Shown: positions 1 through 8,300 of the stretch, one piece after another
Position numbering within the stretch: position 1 is the first letter of the stretch
Layout of the letters: each line of letters opens with the position of its first letter
Assembly: GCF_002871795.1 (NCBI RefSeq)
Contig: NZ_PNHL01000005.1
Location: forward strand, 1 to 64,000
DNA from: Brachybacterium sp. UMB0905
GTDB taxonomy: Bacteria; Actinomycetota; Actinomycetes; Actinomycetales; Dermabacteraceae
Direction: 5' to 3'
DNA: 64,000 nucleotides
Made by a program: the position numbers and the translations under genes
Notes under the pieces: model-generated
Database searches by the model: none
What the model was told of the DNA's origin: nothing
The model's input: only the letters and a program-made list of their open reading frames with translations

Positions 1-62
1 AGGGAGCGGGTCACGCAGACCCCCACCAGCACAATGGTGGGAGCGTCGCGGACCCGCTCCCT
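1..62 (+). terminator. Nested perfect hairpin, probable terminator of an upstream gene
   Basis: The 12-base arms at 1-12 and 51-62 are perfect reverse complements. They enclose a second perfect 7-bp stem (22-28 with 35-41, 6-base loop), and ACGC at 13-16 can pair with GCGT at 43-46. A short T-rich run (CTTTCTC) follows at 61-67. The fold reads equally well on both strands. The gene it would terminate lies outside the window, so the role is inferred. Confidence 0.6.
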
Positions 63-101
63 TTCTCATACCCGAAAACACTCGTCCGCAACAGATGCGC
101 C

Positions 102-183
102 GTGACAGGCAGGAGTTTCACCCAGGCGGTCCCAGTTTCACAGTGACGAGCGGCGGTCTCAGAGGGACGGGCAGCAGCTTCAC
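102..183 (-). repeat. Three imperfect short repeats
   Basis: Read on the minus strand, GTGAAACT or GTGAAGCT is repeated at 121-114, 141-134 and 183-176. The first and third copies continue with near-identical sequence (CTCCTGCCTGTC and CTGCTGCCCGTC). Multiple imperfect terminal repeats are a feature of some insertion-sequence ends such as the IS21 family, so this may be the remnant of one. No transposase fragment is present. Confidence 0.4.
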
Positions 184-404
184 GATGCCAGGCAGCAACG
201 TCGGCACCGCATCTTGCGTCGCGCACGCTGCATGCGCCAGGCCACGCCCCGGGCACGTGGTGGACTCGCCTTTCCCGGCCACGCTTGAGCATGATCCACC
301 ATCTACCCCGGAGTACCGCGGGCCCGAGCCCGCATATGCCGCTGAGACCCGCACTACGCCGGGGTAAGTGGCGGGCAGGACGCTGGAAGACCAAGCTGGC
401 GAAC

Positions 405-510
405 CCAGGGGCGGGAGGGCCCAGTGGAAGAAAGTGGGGGCGGGAGTGTGCAGCGGGAGAACGCAGTGTGAGGGAGGGTGCAGCGGGGGATTTGCCAGGG
501 GCGGGAGGGC
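405..510 (+). repeat. 16-bp direct repeat in a G-rich tract
   Basis: CCAGGGGCGGGAGGGC occurs exactly at 405-420 and 495-510. Related blocks (GGGGGCGGGAG, GGGAGGG) lie between and after the copies, up to about 595. The plus strand is almost purine-only with many G runs, so G-quadruplex formation is possible. No coding function is seen. Confidence 0.5.
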
Positions 511-788
511 TTAGCGGGGGAGCGCCCGGGAGCAGGAGGGCCTGCGGGAGACGTGGGGCTGGAGTGTGGCGAGGGGGAGCTCAGTCGAGCACAGGGTGCG
601 AGCGCCGCAGGCATCGCTGAGTGATATCGCTGAGTGATGGGGATGCTGCGTCGGTGGATTGTCCTCGCTGATGGCGCAGCTGCGAGGGTCGTCACCTCTA
701 CGCAGGGTTCTGCCGTGAAAGCTGTCACGGATCCGCCAGCTACTGGCAAGTCAGCTGTCGTGGGTCCCGTACGCTCACAGGACAACGG

Positions 789-794
789 TATAGG
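789..794 (+). promoter_or_regulatory. Possible -10 box of the TPR/Arg-rich gene
   Basis: TATAGG lies 22 bp before the GTG at 817 and would give a leader of about 16 bases. No good -35 is seen, so this is only a candidate. Confidence 0.3.
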
Positions 795-816
795 GCGAGC
801 AGAGACGGAACTTCAC

Positions 817-2514
817 GTGGCTGAACACAGGCAGGACGACGATCACCGAGCCCCGCGCGAGCGGGAGCATCGGGCTGCTCGCCGCCCCGCCGGGAAGTCC
901 CCACGCACGGGCTCGCACTCCGGACGCCAGGATCACCGGGCAGGCCGTAACCCGTCGCGTCGCGAAGACAGTTCCTCGCGGTCTGATGGCGGCGGCGAAC
1001 GTCGGGACGGTTTTGGCCCACGACGCGATGAAGGCAAGCCGCGTCGAGAGGGCTACCAGGACCGCACCACGCGCCGTGACGAGCAAGGTGGGCGGTGGGA
1101 GAACTCCGGCCGTCCCCGCGAGGACCGAAGTGGTCGCTGGGAGAAGCCCGGCCGCTCCCGTGACGACCGCGGCGGTCGCTGGGAAGGCGCACGACGCAGC
1201 CGCGACGACCGCGGGGGGCGGAGGGAGAATTCCGGCCGTCCCCGCGAGGACCGGGGCGGGCGCTGGGGCGATCGCGACCGCAACCGGGGTGAGCGGGGTA
1301 CGCAGCTCGACAATCGCGGACCCCACCGTGAAGACCGTGCGCCTCACCGTGATGACCGTGGTCGCCGCCGCGAGGATCGCGCGCCGCGTCGCGATGACCG
1401 CGGATACCGCGGTGACGACCGGCGGGCCCACCGCTCGCGCGAACGCTACAACGACCGGAGCACCAGCCGGCCCGGACAGGACGCACGCGCGGATCGTCCC
1501 TTGGAACCGCGCACCCTCGATGGCGTGACCGGTCGGGAGCTTGCCGCCGAGACCTACGACGAACTGCGCGGACTCAGCAAGGAGACTGCGGAACGCGTCG
1601 CCCGGCATATGGTCTCCGCATACCTGCTCGAAGCCGAGGATCAGGAGACCGCTCAGGCTCACGCCCGCTTCGCCGCGCGCCTCGGCGGACGCGTCGGCGT
1701 CGTCCGAGAATGCTTCGGCATCATCGCTTACAACGCCGGTGACTACCGCACAGCAGTGCGGGAGCTGCGCACCGCGATGCGGATCACGGGCCGCGTGGAT
1801 CTGCTGCCCCTGCTCGCCGATGCCGAACGTGGACTGGGCCGACCAGAACGCGCCCTGGACATCGCCGCCTCCGACGACGCCGCGGCCCTGTCCGTCAGCG
1901 AATCGATCGAGCTGATGATCGTCGTGGCCGGCGCCTATGCCGACACCGGCGATATCGAGACTGCGCTGCGCACCCTCGAGACGCCCGCTCTGCGTCACAA
2001 GGTCGACGGGAAATGGCAGGTCCGCCTTTGGGTCGCCTACTCCGACCTGCTCGACCGGGCCGGACGCAGCGAAGAGGCACGCCGCTGGCTGACTCTCGCC
2101 GCCGACGCCGACACCGACGGCATCACGGACGCCGGCGAGCGCCTGGGGCGCCCCGCCTCGGTCGTCCCTGCGGATCCCACCTGGGAAGACGACGAGCAGG
2201 TCAGCGTCCTGGACACCTACGATCCGGATGCCGATGCGGCCGACGCCGAGGTGGCAGAGCCGGACGCAGGGGAGTCGGTGACAGCCGACACCGACTCGCC
2301 GGAAACTAACAGCGAGTCCACGGAAACTGACACCGAATCGACGGAAACCGGCGCCGAGACGACAGAGACGGACCGGCGGGCAGATGAGACATCCGGCGCC
2401 TCGCCGACCGTCTCCGAGCCGACTGCCGCTGAGCAGACTGCCCCCGATACAGCTGCCCCTGAGACCGCCGACGCCGATACTCCGGCCGTCGACCCTGCTG
2501 AGGAGCGCGTGTGA
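817..2514 (+). CDS. TPR-like protein with Arg-rich repeats and an acidic tail
   Basis: The function is unknown. Three parts can be seen. An N-terminal part (residues about 1-230) is extremely rich in Arg, Asp and Gly and contains five 14-residue repeats of the type GGRWENSGRPREDR. A folded helical middle (about 240-480) carries helix-turn-helix repeats typical of TPR-like proteins, for example AYNAGDYRTAVRELRTAMR. The Thr/Glu/Ala-rich acidic tail makes up the last 80 or so residues. The frame is open from ATG 634. However, codons from 634 to 816 lack the G/C third-position bias of the rest, and a GTG at 817 is preceded by a purine-rich stretch, so I start there (565 residues). The stop overlaps the next gene by 4 bp. 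Actinobacteria commonly have a TPR-type protein at this place upstream of the HAD gene (compare Rv1691). The disordered basic part suggests nucleic-acid binding, but that is inference. Confidence 0.75.
   Translation: MAEHRQDDDHRAPREREHRAARRPAGKSPRTGSHSGRQDHRAGRNPSRREDSSSRSDGGGERRDGFGPRRDEGKPRREGYQDRTTRRDEQGGRWENSGRPREDRSGRWEKPGRSRDDRGGRWEGARRSRDDRGGRRENSGRPREDRGGRWGDRDRNRGERGTQLDNRGPHREDRAPHRDDRGRRREDRAPRRDDRGYRGDDRRAHRSRERYNDRSTSRPGQDARADRPLEPRTLDGVTGRELAAETYDELRGLSKETAERVARHMVSAYLLEAEDQETAQAHARFAARLGGRVGVVRECFGIIAYNAGDYRTAVRELRTAMRITGRVDLLPLLADAERGLGRPERALDIAASDDAAALSVSESIELMIVVAGAYADTGDIETALRTLETPALRHKVDGKWQVRLWVAYSDLLDRAGRSEEARRWLTLAADADTDGITDAGERLGRPASVVPADPTWEDDEQVSVLDTYDPDADAADAEVAEPDAGESVTADTDSPETNSESTETDTESTETGAETTETDRRADETSGASPTVSEPTAAEQTAPDTAAPETADADTPAVDPAEERV
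1087..1296 (+). repeat. Five 42-bp in-frame coding repeats
   Basis: Five consecutive 42-bp units encode 14-residue repeats (GGRWENSGRPREDR, SGRWEKPGRSRDDR, GGRWEGARRSRDDR, GGRRENSGRPREDR, GGRWGDRDRNRGER). They lie inside the TPR/Arg-rich gene. The unit keeps the reading frame and copy number could vary between strains. Confidence 0.85.
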
Positions 2515-3527
2515 TCCGCCGTCCCGACCCCTCGCTGCTGGACCTGTACGACACCCTGCTGCTGGACCTCGACGGCACCCTCATGCACGGCGGCAATCCC
2601 ATCCCGCACGCCGCCGAGGCCGTTCAGCGCGCCCGCGAGGCCGACCGCACCATCGTCTTCGCCACCAACAACGCGTCCCGCACCCCGCAGCAGGCCGCCG
2701 AGCACCTCGCGCACGTCGGCGTCACAGCGCATCCGGCAGAGTTCGCGACCTCCCCGCAGATCGCTGCCCGCCTCCTGGCCGAGCAGCTCGAGCAGGGACA
2801 GCACGTCCTCGTCGTCGGGGGGCCGGCCCTCGCCAGCGAGGTGCGCGCAGCCGGCCTCACCCCCGTGGAACGCGATAACGATGACGTCGCCGCCGTGATC
2901 CAGGGCTGGTCCCCGGAGCTCGGCTGGTCGCATCTGGCGGAAGGGGCCTACGCGATCGCCCGCGGCGCCCTGTGGATGGCCACCAACACCGACGCCACCC
3001 TCCCCACCGAACGCGGTATGGCCCCCGGCAACGGCTCCCTCGTCGCTGCCCTGCGCCACGCCACCGGCCAGGAGCCGATGGTCGCCGGCAAGCCCGGGCC
3101 CGGGATGTTCCGCCTCGCAGCCGAGAGCCACGGTGCCCGGCGCCCCCTGGTGATCGGCGACCGGCTCGACACCGACATCGAAGGTGCCGTCCGCGCCGAG
3201 ATGGACTCCCTGCTGGTCCTCACCGGCGTCGACACAATCGAGACTGCCCTGCGCGCCGACGCGATCCGTCGGCCCACCTATGTGTTGCCGGACCTCTCTG
3301 GCCTGCATGCCCCCTTCGTGCTGCCCGTCGTGGACGGCACCGCCGCCCGCTGCGGCGCCACCGGCGCGGACCTCGCCGGCGATGATCTGCACCTGCGCGG
3401 GGAGCTCAGCGATGCGCGGGTGGTCGCCGCGGCCTTGGCGCTGCTGCGTCGGCACTATCCCGAAACCGCCTTCACCGGCCGCATCCTGGGGCCCGACGGC
3501 ACCGAGACGGTGCCGCTGCCGCGGTGA
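2511..3527 (+). CDS. HAD-superfamily (class IIA) phosphatase
   Basis: This is a sugar/nucleotide-phosphate phosphatase of the NagD-like HAD-IIA type, presumably cytoplasmic (338 residues). The catalytic DLDGT is at residues 19-23, with the nucleophile Asp19 and acid/base Asp21. Motif II is ATNNAS, and the Mg-binding motif IGDRLDTDIEG lies near residues 214-224, preceded by the conserved KPGPGMF. A cap domain lies between them. About 80 residues follow the HAD core, ending in a short helical segment (LALLRRHYP). The GTG start overlaps the preceding stop in a GTGA junction, and the stop overlaps tlyA the same way, so the three are translationally coupled. The homologous position in mycobacteria (Rv1692) also holds a HAD phosphatase. 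The substrate cannot be read from the sequence. Confidence 0.9.
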   Translation: MIRRPDPSLLDLYDTLLLDLDGTLMHGGNPIPHAAEAVQRAREADRTIVFATNNASRTPQQAAEHLAHVGVTAHPAEFATSPQIAARLLAEQLEQGQHVLVVGGPALASEVRAAGLTPVERDNDDVAAVIQGWSPELGWSHLAEGAYAIARGALWMATNTDATLPTERGMAPGNGSLVAALRHATGQEPMVAGKPGPGMFRLAAESHGARRPLVIGDRLDTDIEGAVRAEMDSLLVLTGVDTIETALRADAIRRPTYVLPDLSGLHAPFVLPVVDGTAARCGATGADLAGDDLHLRGELSDARVVAAALALLRRHYPETAFTGRILGPDGTETVPLPR

Positions 3528-4423
3528 GCACCCAGCGACTGGACGTCGCGCTGCTCGCGGCGGGCCTCGCCCGCTCGCGCACCCACGCCCGGCGCATCAT
3601 CGAGGAGGGCCGCGCCCGCCTCAACGGCACCGCACCCACCCGGGCTGCCACCCCGGTGCCTCGCGGCGCCCGCCTGGAGGTCGTCGACGTCCCCGACGGC
3701 ATCGAGTACGCCTCCCGCGCCGCCCACAAGCTGCTCGGCGCACTGGACGCCCTCGGCCTGGACCCGGCCGGGTTGAGTTGCCTGGACGCCGGTGCCTCCA
3801 CCGGCGGGTTCACCGATGTTCTGCTACGCCGTGGCGCAGCGCATGTCCTCGCCGTCGACATCGGCCACGACCAGTTGGCCGAGCATGTGCGATCCGATGC
3901 GCGGGTCAGCGTCCACGACGGCACCAGCGTGCGCGACCTCACCCCCGACCTGCTGGGGCAGCGCGTCGACCTCATCGTCGCGGATCTGTCCTTCATCTCC
4001 CTGCGCACCGTGCTACCCGCCCTCGCCACCGTGCTGCGACCCCGCGGCGAGCTGCTGCTCATGGTCAAACCCCAGTTCGAGGTGGGCCGACAGGCCCTGC
4101 CGAAGTCCGGTGTGGTCACCGACCCGGCGGCGCGCCTCCGCGCCGTCGAGGGGGTCGTGGAAGCTGCCGCGCACGAAGGGCTCGAGCTGCTGGCCGTCGG
4201 CCCCAGCACCCTGCCCGGACAGGACGGGAACCACGAGTACTTTGTGCATCTGGCCCCTGGCGGCGCGCGGTCCGCTCCCGCGGCCCAGGCCTGTGACATG
4301 ATCAGGACTGCCGTGCATGACCAGCGCCCGATGCGCCGCGCTGACCTGCCCGCCCAGCAGCGCATGAGCGACCGCGCGACCATGACCAGCACCGACCAGC
4401 AGCACAGCGATGAGGGGGACTGA
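3524..4423 (+). CDS. tlyA: TlyA family rRNA 2'-O-methyltransferase
   Basis: TlyA methylates ribose 2'-OH groups of rRNA (C1409 of 16S and C1920 of 23S in mycobacteria), which affects capreomycin/viomycin sensitivity. The N-terminal S4 RNA-binding domain covers about residues 5-58. It is followed by the interdomain linker and YASRAAHKL (62-70), then an FtsJ/RrmJ-type methyltransferase with the SAM-binding motif LDAGASTGG at 87-95. The catalytic-type VADLSFISL lies near 152-160 and VKPQFE near 184. The last 40 or so residues after VHLAPGG are a family-atypical polar tail with no motif. The GTG start overlaps the HAD stop by 4 bp and nadK follows after 3 bp, the arrangement usual in actinobacteria. 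Confidence 0.95.
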   Translation: MSTQRLDVALLAAGLARSRTHARRIIEEGRARLNGTAPTRAATPVPRGARLEVVDVPDGIEYASRAAHKLLGALDALGLDPAGLSCLDAGASTGGFTDVLLRRGAAHVLAVDIGHDQLAEHVRSDARVSVHDGTSVRDLTPDLLGQRVDLIVADLSFISLRTVLPALATVLRPRGELLLMVKPQFEVGRQALPKSGVVTDPAARLRAVEGVVEAAAHEGLELLAVGPSTLPGQDGNHEYFVHLAPGGARSAPAAQACDMIRTAVHDQRPMRRADLPAQQRMSDRATMTSTDQQHSDEGD

Positions 4424-4426
4424 GCG

Positions 4427-5371
4427 ATGCGACGCTTCCTCCTGTACGTCCACACCGGACGCGCCGCCGCCCTGCAGGCCGCCCTCAGCGTCCTCGAGGA
4501 GCTGCGGCTGCGGGGCGTGCGCGGCGTGATCATGCAGCAGCAGTCCCAGGAGATCCTCGCCCTTGGCCCAGACCTCGCGCCCCCGCGCCTGCAGAGCTTC
4601 CTCACCAGCGGCGCAGTGGACATCATCGATGCGGACGCGGCCCCGGGCGACATCGAACTCGGCATCGTCCTGGGCGGCGACGGGACCATCCTGCGTGCCC
4701 TGGAGGCCGTCCGCGACGTCGACGTCCCCGTGCACGGGGTGAACCTCGGGCACGTCGGCTTCCTCGCCGAGAGCGAGGTCGAAGATCTCTCCATCACCGT
4801 GGCCCGGCTGCTGGATGGCGACTACGAGATCGAAGAGCGCAGCACGCTGGAGATCACCGTGCTGGATGCCGACGATGAGCCCGTCGCCCATCACTGGGCC
4901 CTCAACGAGGCCTCCCTCGAGAAGGCCGACCGCCAGCGCATGATCAACGTCGCTATCGAGATCGATGGCCGCCCCGTCTCCTCCTTCGGCTGTGACGGTG
5001 TGCTGATGTCCACCCCCACCGGCTCCACCGCTTACGCCTTCAGCGCCGGTGGGCCGGTGGTGTGGCCCGAGGTCGATGCGATCGTGCTCGTGCCCCTGGC
5101 AGCCCACGCCCTGTTCGCCCGCCCCCTCGTGCTGGGTCGCTCCTCTGTTGTCGCCGTGGAGATGACTCTGGACAATCGCGAGGAAGGCGAGCTGACCCTC
5201 GACGGTCGCCGCACAGAGTCCATTCGCGCCGGCATGCGGATCGAGGCGCGGCTGTCCCCCAACTCCGTCACGCTCGCCCGCCTGGCCCCGACCCCCTTCG
5301 CCGACCGCCTGGTGGAGAAGTTCCAGCTGCCCGTGGTGGGCTGGCGGGGCCGCGGTCCCCGCACCCGCTGA
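4427..5371 (+). CDS. nadK: NAD kinase
   Basis: NAD kinase phosphorylates NAD+ to NADP+ in the cytoplasm using ATP or polyphosphate. The nucleotide-binding motif GGDGTILRA begins at residue 83, a conserved ALNEASL follows near 163-169, and the diagnostic GDGVLMSTPTGSTAYAFS lies near 189-206. The length (314 residues) is normal. The ATG start lies 3 bp after the tlyA stop, with GAGGGGGA at the end of tlyA serving as the ribosome binding site. It is encoded between tlyA and recN as in most actinobacteria. Confidence 0.97.
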   Translation: MRRFLLYVHTGRAAALQAALSVLEELRLRGVRGVIMQQQSQEILALGPDLAPPRLQSFLTSGAVDIIDADAAPGDIELGIVLGGDGTILRALEAVRDVDVPVHGVNLGHVGFLAESEVEDLSITVARLLDGDYEIEERSTLEITVLDADDEPVAHHWALNEASLEKADRQRMINVAIEIDGRPVSSFGCDGVLMSTPTGSTAYAFSAGGPVVWPEVDAIVLVPLAAHALFARPLVLGRSSVVAVEMTLDNREEGELTLDGRRTESIRAGMRIEARLSPNSVTLARLAPTPFADRLVEKFQLPVVGWRGRGPRTR

Positions 5372-5383
5372 GGCCGGCCCAGC

Positions 5384-7105
5384 ATGCTGTCCACGCTGCG
5401 CATCCGCAACATCGGCGTCATCGACGACGCCCTGCTCGAGTTCGGACCCGGCTTCACCGCCCTGACCGGCGAGACCGGCGCCGGCAAGACCATGATCGTC
5501 ACGGGCCTGACCATGCTGCTGGGCGCCCGCCTGGACCGCGGCCGCACCCGCGAGGCCTCCACCGTGGATGGCACCCTGTCCCTGACCGGCCACACCGACC
5601 TCGCCGCGGCCCTCGACGAGCTGGGCGCCGAGGAGGAGGACGGGGAGGTGCTCGTGGTCCGACGGGTCACCCGTGACGGCCGCTCCCGCGCCCAGCTCGG
5701 CGGGGTGCCCATCCCCATCGGCACCCTCTCCCGCCTGGTGGGCACCGCCGTCACCGTCCACGGCCAGTCCGACCAGCAGCGCCTGCGCGACCCCGATGCG
5801 CAGCGCGAGGCCCTGGACCGCTTCGCCGGAAACGACGTCGCAGAACCGCTCGAGCGTCATCAGCGACTGTGGCGCGAACGCGGCAGCCTCGCCGCACGGG
5901 TCCAGGAGCTGCAGGAGCTGCTGGCTGAGCGGGACCGCCGCGGCACCGCCCTGCGCGAGGCCCTCGAACGCCTCGAACAGGCCGACCCCCAGGCGGGTGA
6001 GGACGCGGCCCTGCGCACCGAGATCGAACGGCTCGGCAATGCTGAGGAGCTGCGCGGTGCCGCCGCCCAGGCGGCCCTCGCCCTGGTGGGGGAGGACGAC
6101 GGGCCCGCCGCCGGTGCACTGGTGGACATCGCCTCCCAGGCCGTGGGCCGCGCCGCCCGCACCGATCAGACCCTTGCCCCGCTCGGCGAGCGACTGGATG
6201 CCCTGCGCATCGAGATCAGCGATCTGGCCGCCGAGCTGTCACGCTACGCCGAGGACATCGACACCTCTCCGGGCCGTATCGCCGCAGCGAATGAGCGCCT
6301 CCACGAACTGACCGTCCTGGTGCGGGAGCTCGGGCCATTGCTGCCCGGTCCCGATGGGCCCGCCGAGAGCATCAGCGAGCTGCTGGAGACCTCCCGCGGC
6401 GCCGCCGCCGACCTCGAGAGCTACGACGGGGCTGAGACCGAGCTCGCGAGCGCCCGCGAGCGCCTCGAGGAGCTGAACTCCGAGCTGGAGGAGACTGCCG
6501 CCGCGCTCACCGCCGCTCGCACTCGCGCCGCCGAGGCCCTCTCCCAGGCGGTGCAGGAGGAGCTGCGGCACCTGGAGATGCCCGATGCGCGTTTGCAGGT
6601 CGAGGTCGCTGAACACGCGCCCCGCTCCCACGGCCGCGATGCGGTGGCGATCCTGCTGGCTCCCCACCCCGGGGCGGAGCACCTGCCGGTCGCGCAGGCC
6701 GCCTCCGGCGGTGAGCTCTCCCGCGTCATGCTCGCCCTCGAGGTGGCGCTGGCCTCCTCCCGCCGCGACCGCAGTGCCGCCCCCGTGTTCGTGTTCGACG
6801 AGATCGACGCCGGGATCGGCGGGCGCGCCGCCCTCGCCGTCGGCCAGCGCCTGGCCCGTCTGGCCCGCCACGCGCAGGTCATCGTCGTCACCCATCTGCC
6901 GCAGGTCGCCGCGCACGCCGGCACTCACCTGCAGATCGTGAAGACGACCGACGGCACCGCGACCAGCTCCACCGTTGTCACCCTGGATCGGGCCGCACGG
7001 ATCCGGGAGCTCGCCCGCATGCTCGCCGGCGATGACGCCTCCGATGTTGCCCTCGCCCACGCTGAGGAGCTGCTGGATGAGGCCGGGCCGCGGGGGCGCG
7101 CATGA
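5384..7105 (+). CDS. recN: DNA repair ATPase RecN
   Basis: RecN is an SMC-like ATPase that works in double-strand break repair. The Walker A motif GETGAGKT is at residues 29-36. A long coiled coil (about 155-400, rich in Leu/Glu/Arg/Ala heptads) follows, then the ABC signature ASGGELSRVM near 438-447, Walker B PVFVFDEIDAGIGG near 466-479 and the H-loop VVTHLPQVA. The length (573 residues) fits the family. It starts 12 bp after nadK with no clear Shine-Dalgarno sequence, so it probably depends on coupling, and its stop overlaps steA in an ATGA. Confidence 0.96.
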   Translation: MLSTLRIRNIGVIDDALLEFGPGFTALTGETGAGKTMIVTGLTMLLGARLDRGRTREASTVDGTLSLTGHTDLAAALDELGAEEEDGEVLVVRRVTRDGRSRAQLGGVPIPIGTLSRLVGTAVTVHGQSDQQRLRDPDAQREALDRFAGNDVAEPLERHQRLWRERGSLAARVQELQELLAERDRRGTALREALERLEQADPQAGEDAALRTEIERLGNAEELRGAAAQAALALVGEDDGPAAGALVDIASQAVGRAARTDQTLAPLGERLDALRIEISDLAAELSRYAEDIDTSPGRIAAANERLHELTVLVRELGPLLPGPDGPAESISELLETSRGAAADLESYDGAETELASARERLEELNSELEETAAALTAARTRAAEALSQAVQEELRHLEMPDARLQVEVAEHAPRSHGRDAVAILLAPHPGAEHLPVAQAASGGELSRVMLALEVALASSRRDRSAAPVFVFDEIDAGIGGRAALAVGQRLARLARHAQVIVVTHLPQVAAHAGTHLQIVKTTDGTATSSTVVTLDRAARIRELARMLAGDDASDVALAHAEELLDEAGPRGRA

Positions 7106-8286
7106 ACCGCACCGACCTCCCACAGAGCGTCACCGGCACCGCCCGGCTCGGCAAACGCACCAAGGACCTCACCAAACGCCTGCAGCCCGGCGACATCGCC
7201 GTCATCGACCATGAGGACATCGACCGCGTAGCCGCCGAAGCGCTCGTGGATCGTCGCCCCGCGGCGGTGCTGAACGCCGCCGCCTCCACCTCTGGGCGCT
7301 ACCCCAACGCCGGCCCGCAGATCCTCGTGGACGCCGGGGTGCTGCTCGTCGATAACCTCGGCGCCGCCGTGTTCGAGGACCTCCACGACGGGGAGCACAT
7401 CACCGTCGACGGCGCGAGCGTCCATCACGAGGACGGCGAGGTGGCCCGCGGCACCCGCCAGGACCCCGAGACGATCGCCGCCGCGCTCGAGGCCGCCCGC
7501 GAGGGTCTGTCCGAGCAGCTTGAGCTGTTCGCCCAGAACACCATGGAGTACATGCTGCGCGAGCGGGACCTGCTGCTGGACGGCATCGGAGCCCCGGATG
7601 TGCGCACCCGCCTGGAGGGGCGCCCCGTGCTGATCGTGGTGCGCGGCTACCACTACAAGGAGGACCTGGCGACCCTGCGCCCCTTCCTGCGGGAGAACCG
7701 CCCGGTGATCATCGGGGTGGACGGCGGGGCCGATGCGGTCATCGAGGCCGGATTCCATCCCGACATGATCATCGGCGATATGGACTCCGTCTCGGATCGA
7801 GCCCTGCGCAGCGGCAGCGAACTGGTGGTCCACGCCTATCGCGACGGGCGCGCCCCCGGCATGGAACGCCTCGAGGCCCTGGGTCTGGCGAAGAATGCGA
7901 TCGCCTTCCCTGCTTCCGGCACCAGCGAGGACATCGCCATGCTGCTGGCTGATGAGAAGGGCGCGAGCGTCATCGTGGCCGTCGGCACCCACGGCACCCT
8001 CGAGGAGTTCCTGGACAAAGGCCGTGCCGGTATGAGCTCCACCTTCCTCACCCGGCTGCGGATCGGCTCGAAGCTCGTGGACGCCAAGGGCGTCTCCCGC
8101 CTGTACCGTCAGAGGATCTCCACCTTCCAGCTGGTGCTGCTGGCCCTGGCCGGGCTGGCGGCCCTCGCGGTCGCGCTGTGGGCCACCCCGGGCGGGCAGG
8201 CGCTCGTCCAGATCCTCGGGGCCCGCATCGATTCCGTGCTGTCCTGGTTCACCCTGCTGTTCTCACCCCGGCCCCCCGGGTCCTAG
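7102..8286 (+). CDS. steA: Cytokinetic ring protein SteA
   Basis: This 394-residue protein belongs to the family of mycobacterial Rv1697 and corynebacterial SteA, a membrane-anchored cytoplasmic protein at the division site. SteA acts with SteB on septal hydrolase activation and cell separation. The large N-terminal part resembles thiamin pyrophosphokinase-like folds (VIIGVDGGADAVIEAG, IIGDMDSVSD near residues 200-235) but is not expected to be an active kinase. One C-terminal membrane helix is visible at about 341-362, followed by a short external tail. The ATG overlaps the recN stop. The TAG stop is part of the AGGAGG ribosome binding site of the next gene, so the two are tightly linked, as in corynebacteria. 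Confidence 0.92.
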   Translation: MNRTDLPQSVTGTARLGKRTKDLTKRLQPGDIAVIDHEDIDRVAAEALVDRRPAAVLNAAASTSGRYPNAGPQILVDAGVLLVDNLGAAVFEDLHDGEHITVDGASVHHEDGEVARGTRQDPETIAAALEAAREGLSEQLELFAQNTMEYMLRERDLLLDGIGAPDVRTRLEGRPVLIVVRGYHYKEDLATLRPFLRENRPVIIGVDGGADAVIEAGFHPDMIIGDMDSVSDRALRSGSELVVHAYRDGRAPGMERLEALGLAKNAIAFPASGTSEDIAMLLADEKGASVIVAVGTHGTLEEFLDKGRAGMSSTFLTRLRIGSKLVDAKGVSRLYRQRISTFQLVLLALAGLAALAVALWATPGGQALVQILGARIDSVLSWFTLLFSPRPPGS

Positions 8287-8300
8287 GAGGCCCCGATCCC

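Larger units (their letters stand above)
63..816. other. Gene-free stretch with repeats and a G-rich tract
   Basis: No convincing gene lies here. Short open frames exist on both strands, but none has a ribosome binding site, a recognisable product or the third-position bias of the real genes. The stretch holds three imperfect repeats near 102-183, a strongly G-rich plus strand from about 405 to 595, and a possible -10 box at 789-794 for the gene that starts at 817. Confidence 0.6.

Noticed and set aside
11-785. Several short open frames on both strands before the first gene
   Set aside because: They overlap each other, lack ribosome binding sites and third-position bias, and encode low-complexity peptides.
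634-816. Upstream ATG extension of the TPR/Arg-rich protein
   Set aside because: Third-position G/C is clearly lower than in the rest of the gene and no ribosome binding site precedes the ATG. GTG 817 is preferred.
1087-1296. Regular 42-bp repeats considered as a CRISPR array
   Set aside because: The units are contiguous, in frame and diverged as a protein repeat. There are no unique spacers and no cas genes.
4013-5860. 615-codon open frame on the minus strand
   Set aside because: It lies antisense to tlyA, nadK and recN. Its Gly/Ala/Val/His-rich composition is that of a high-GC shadow frame.
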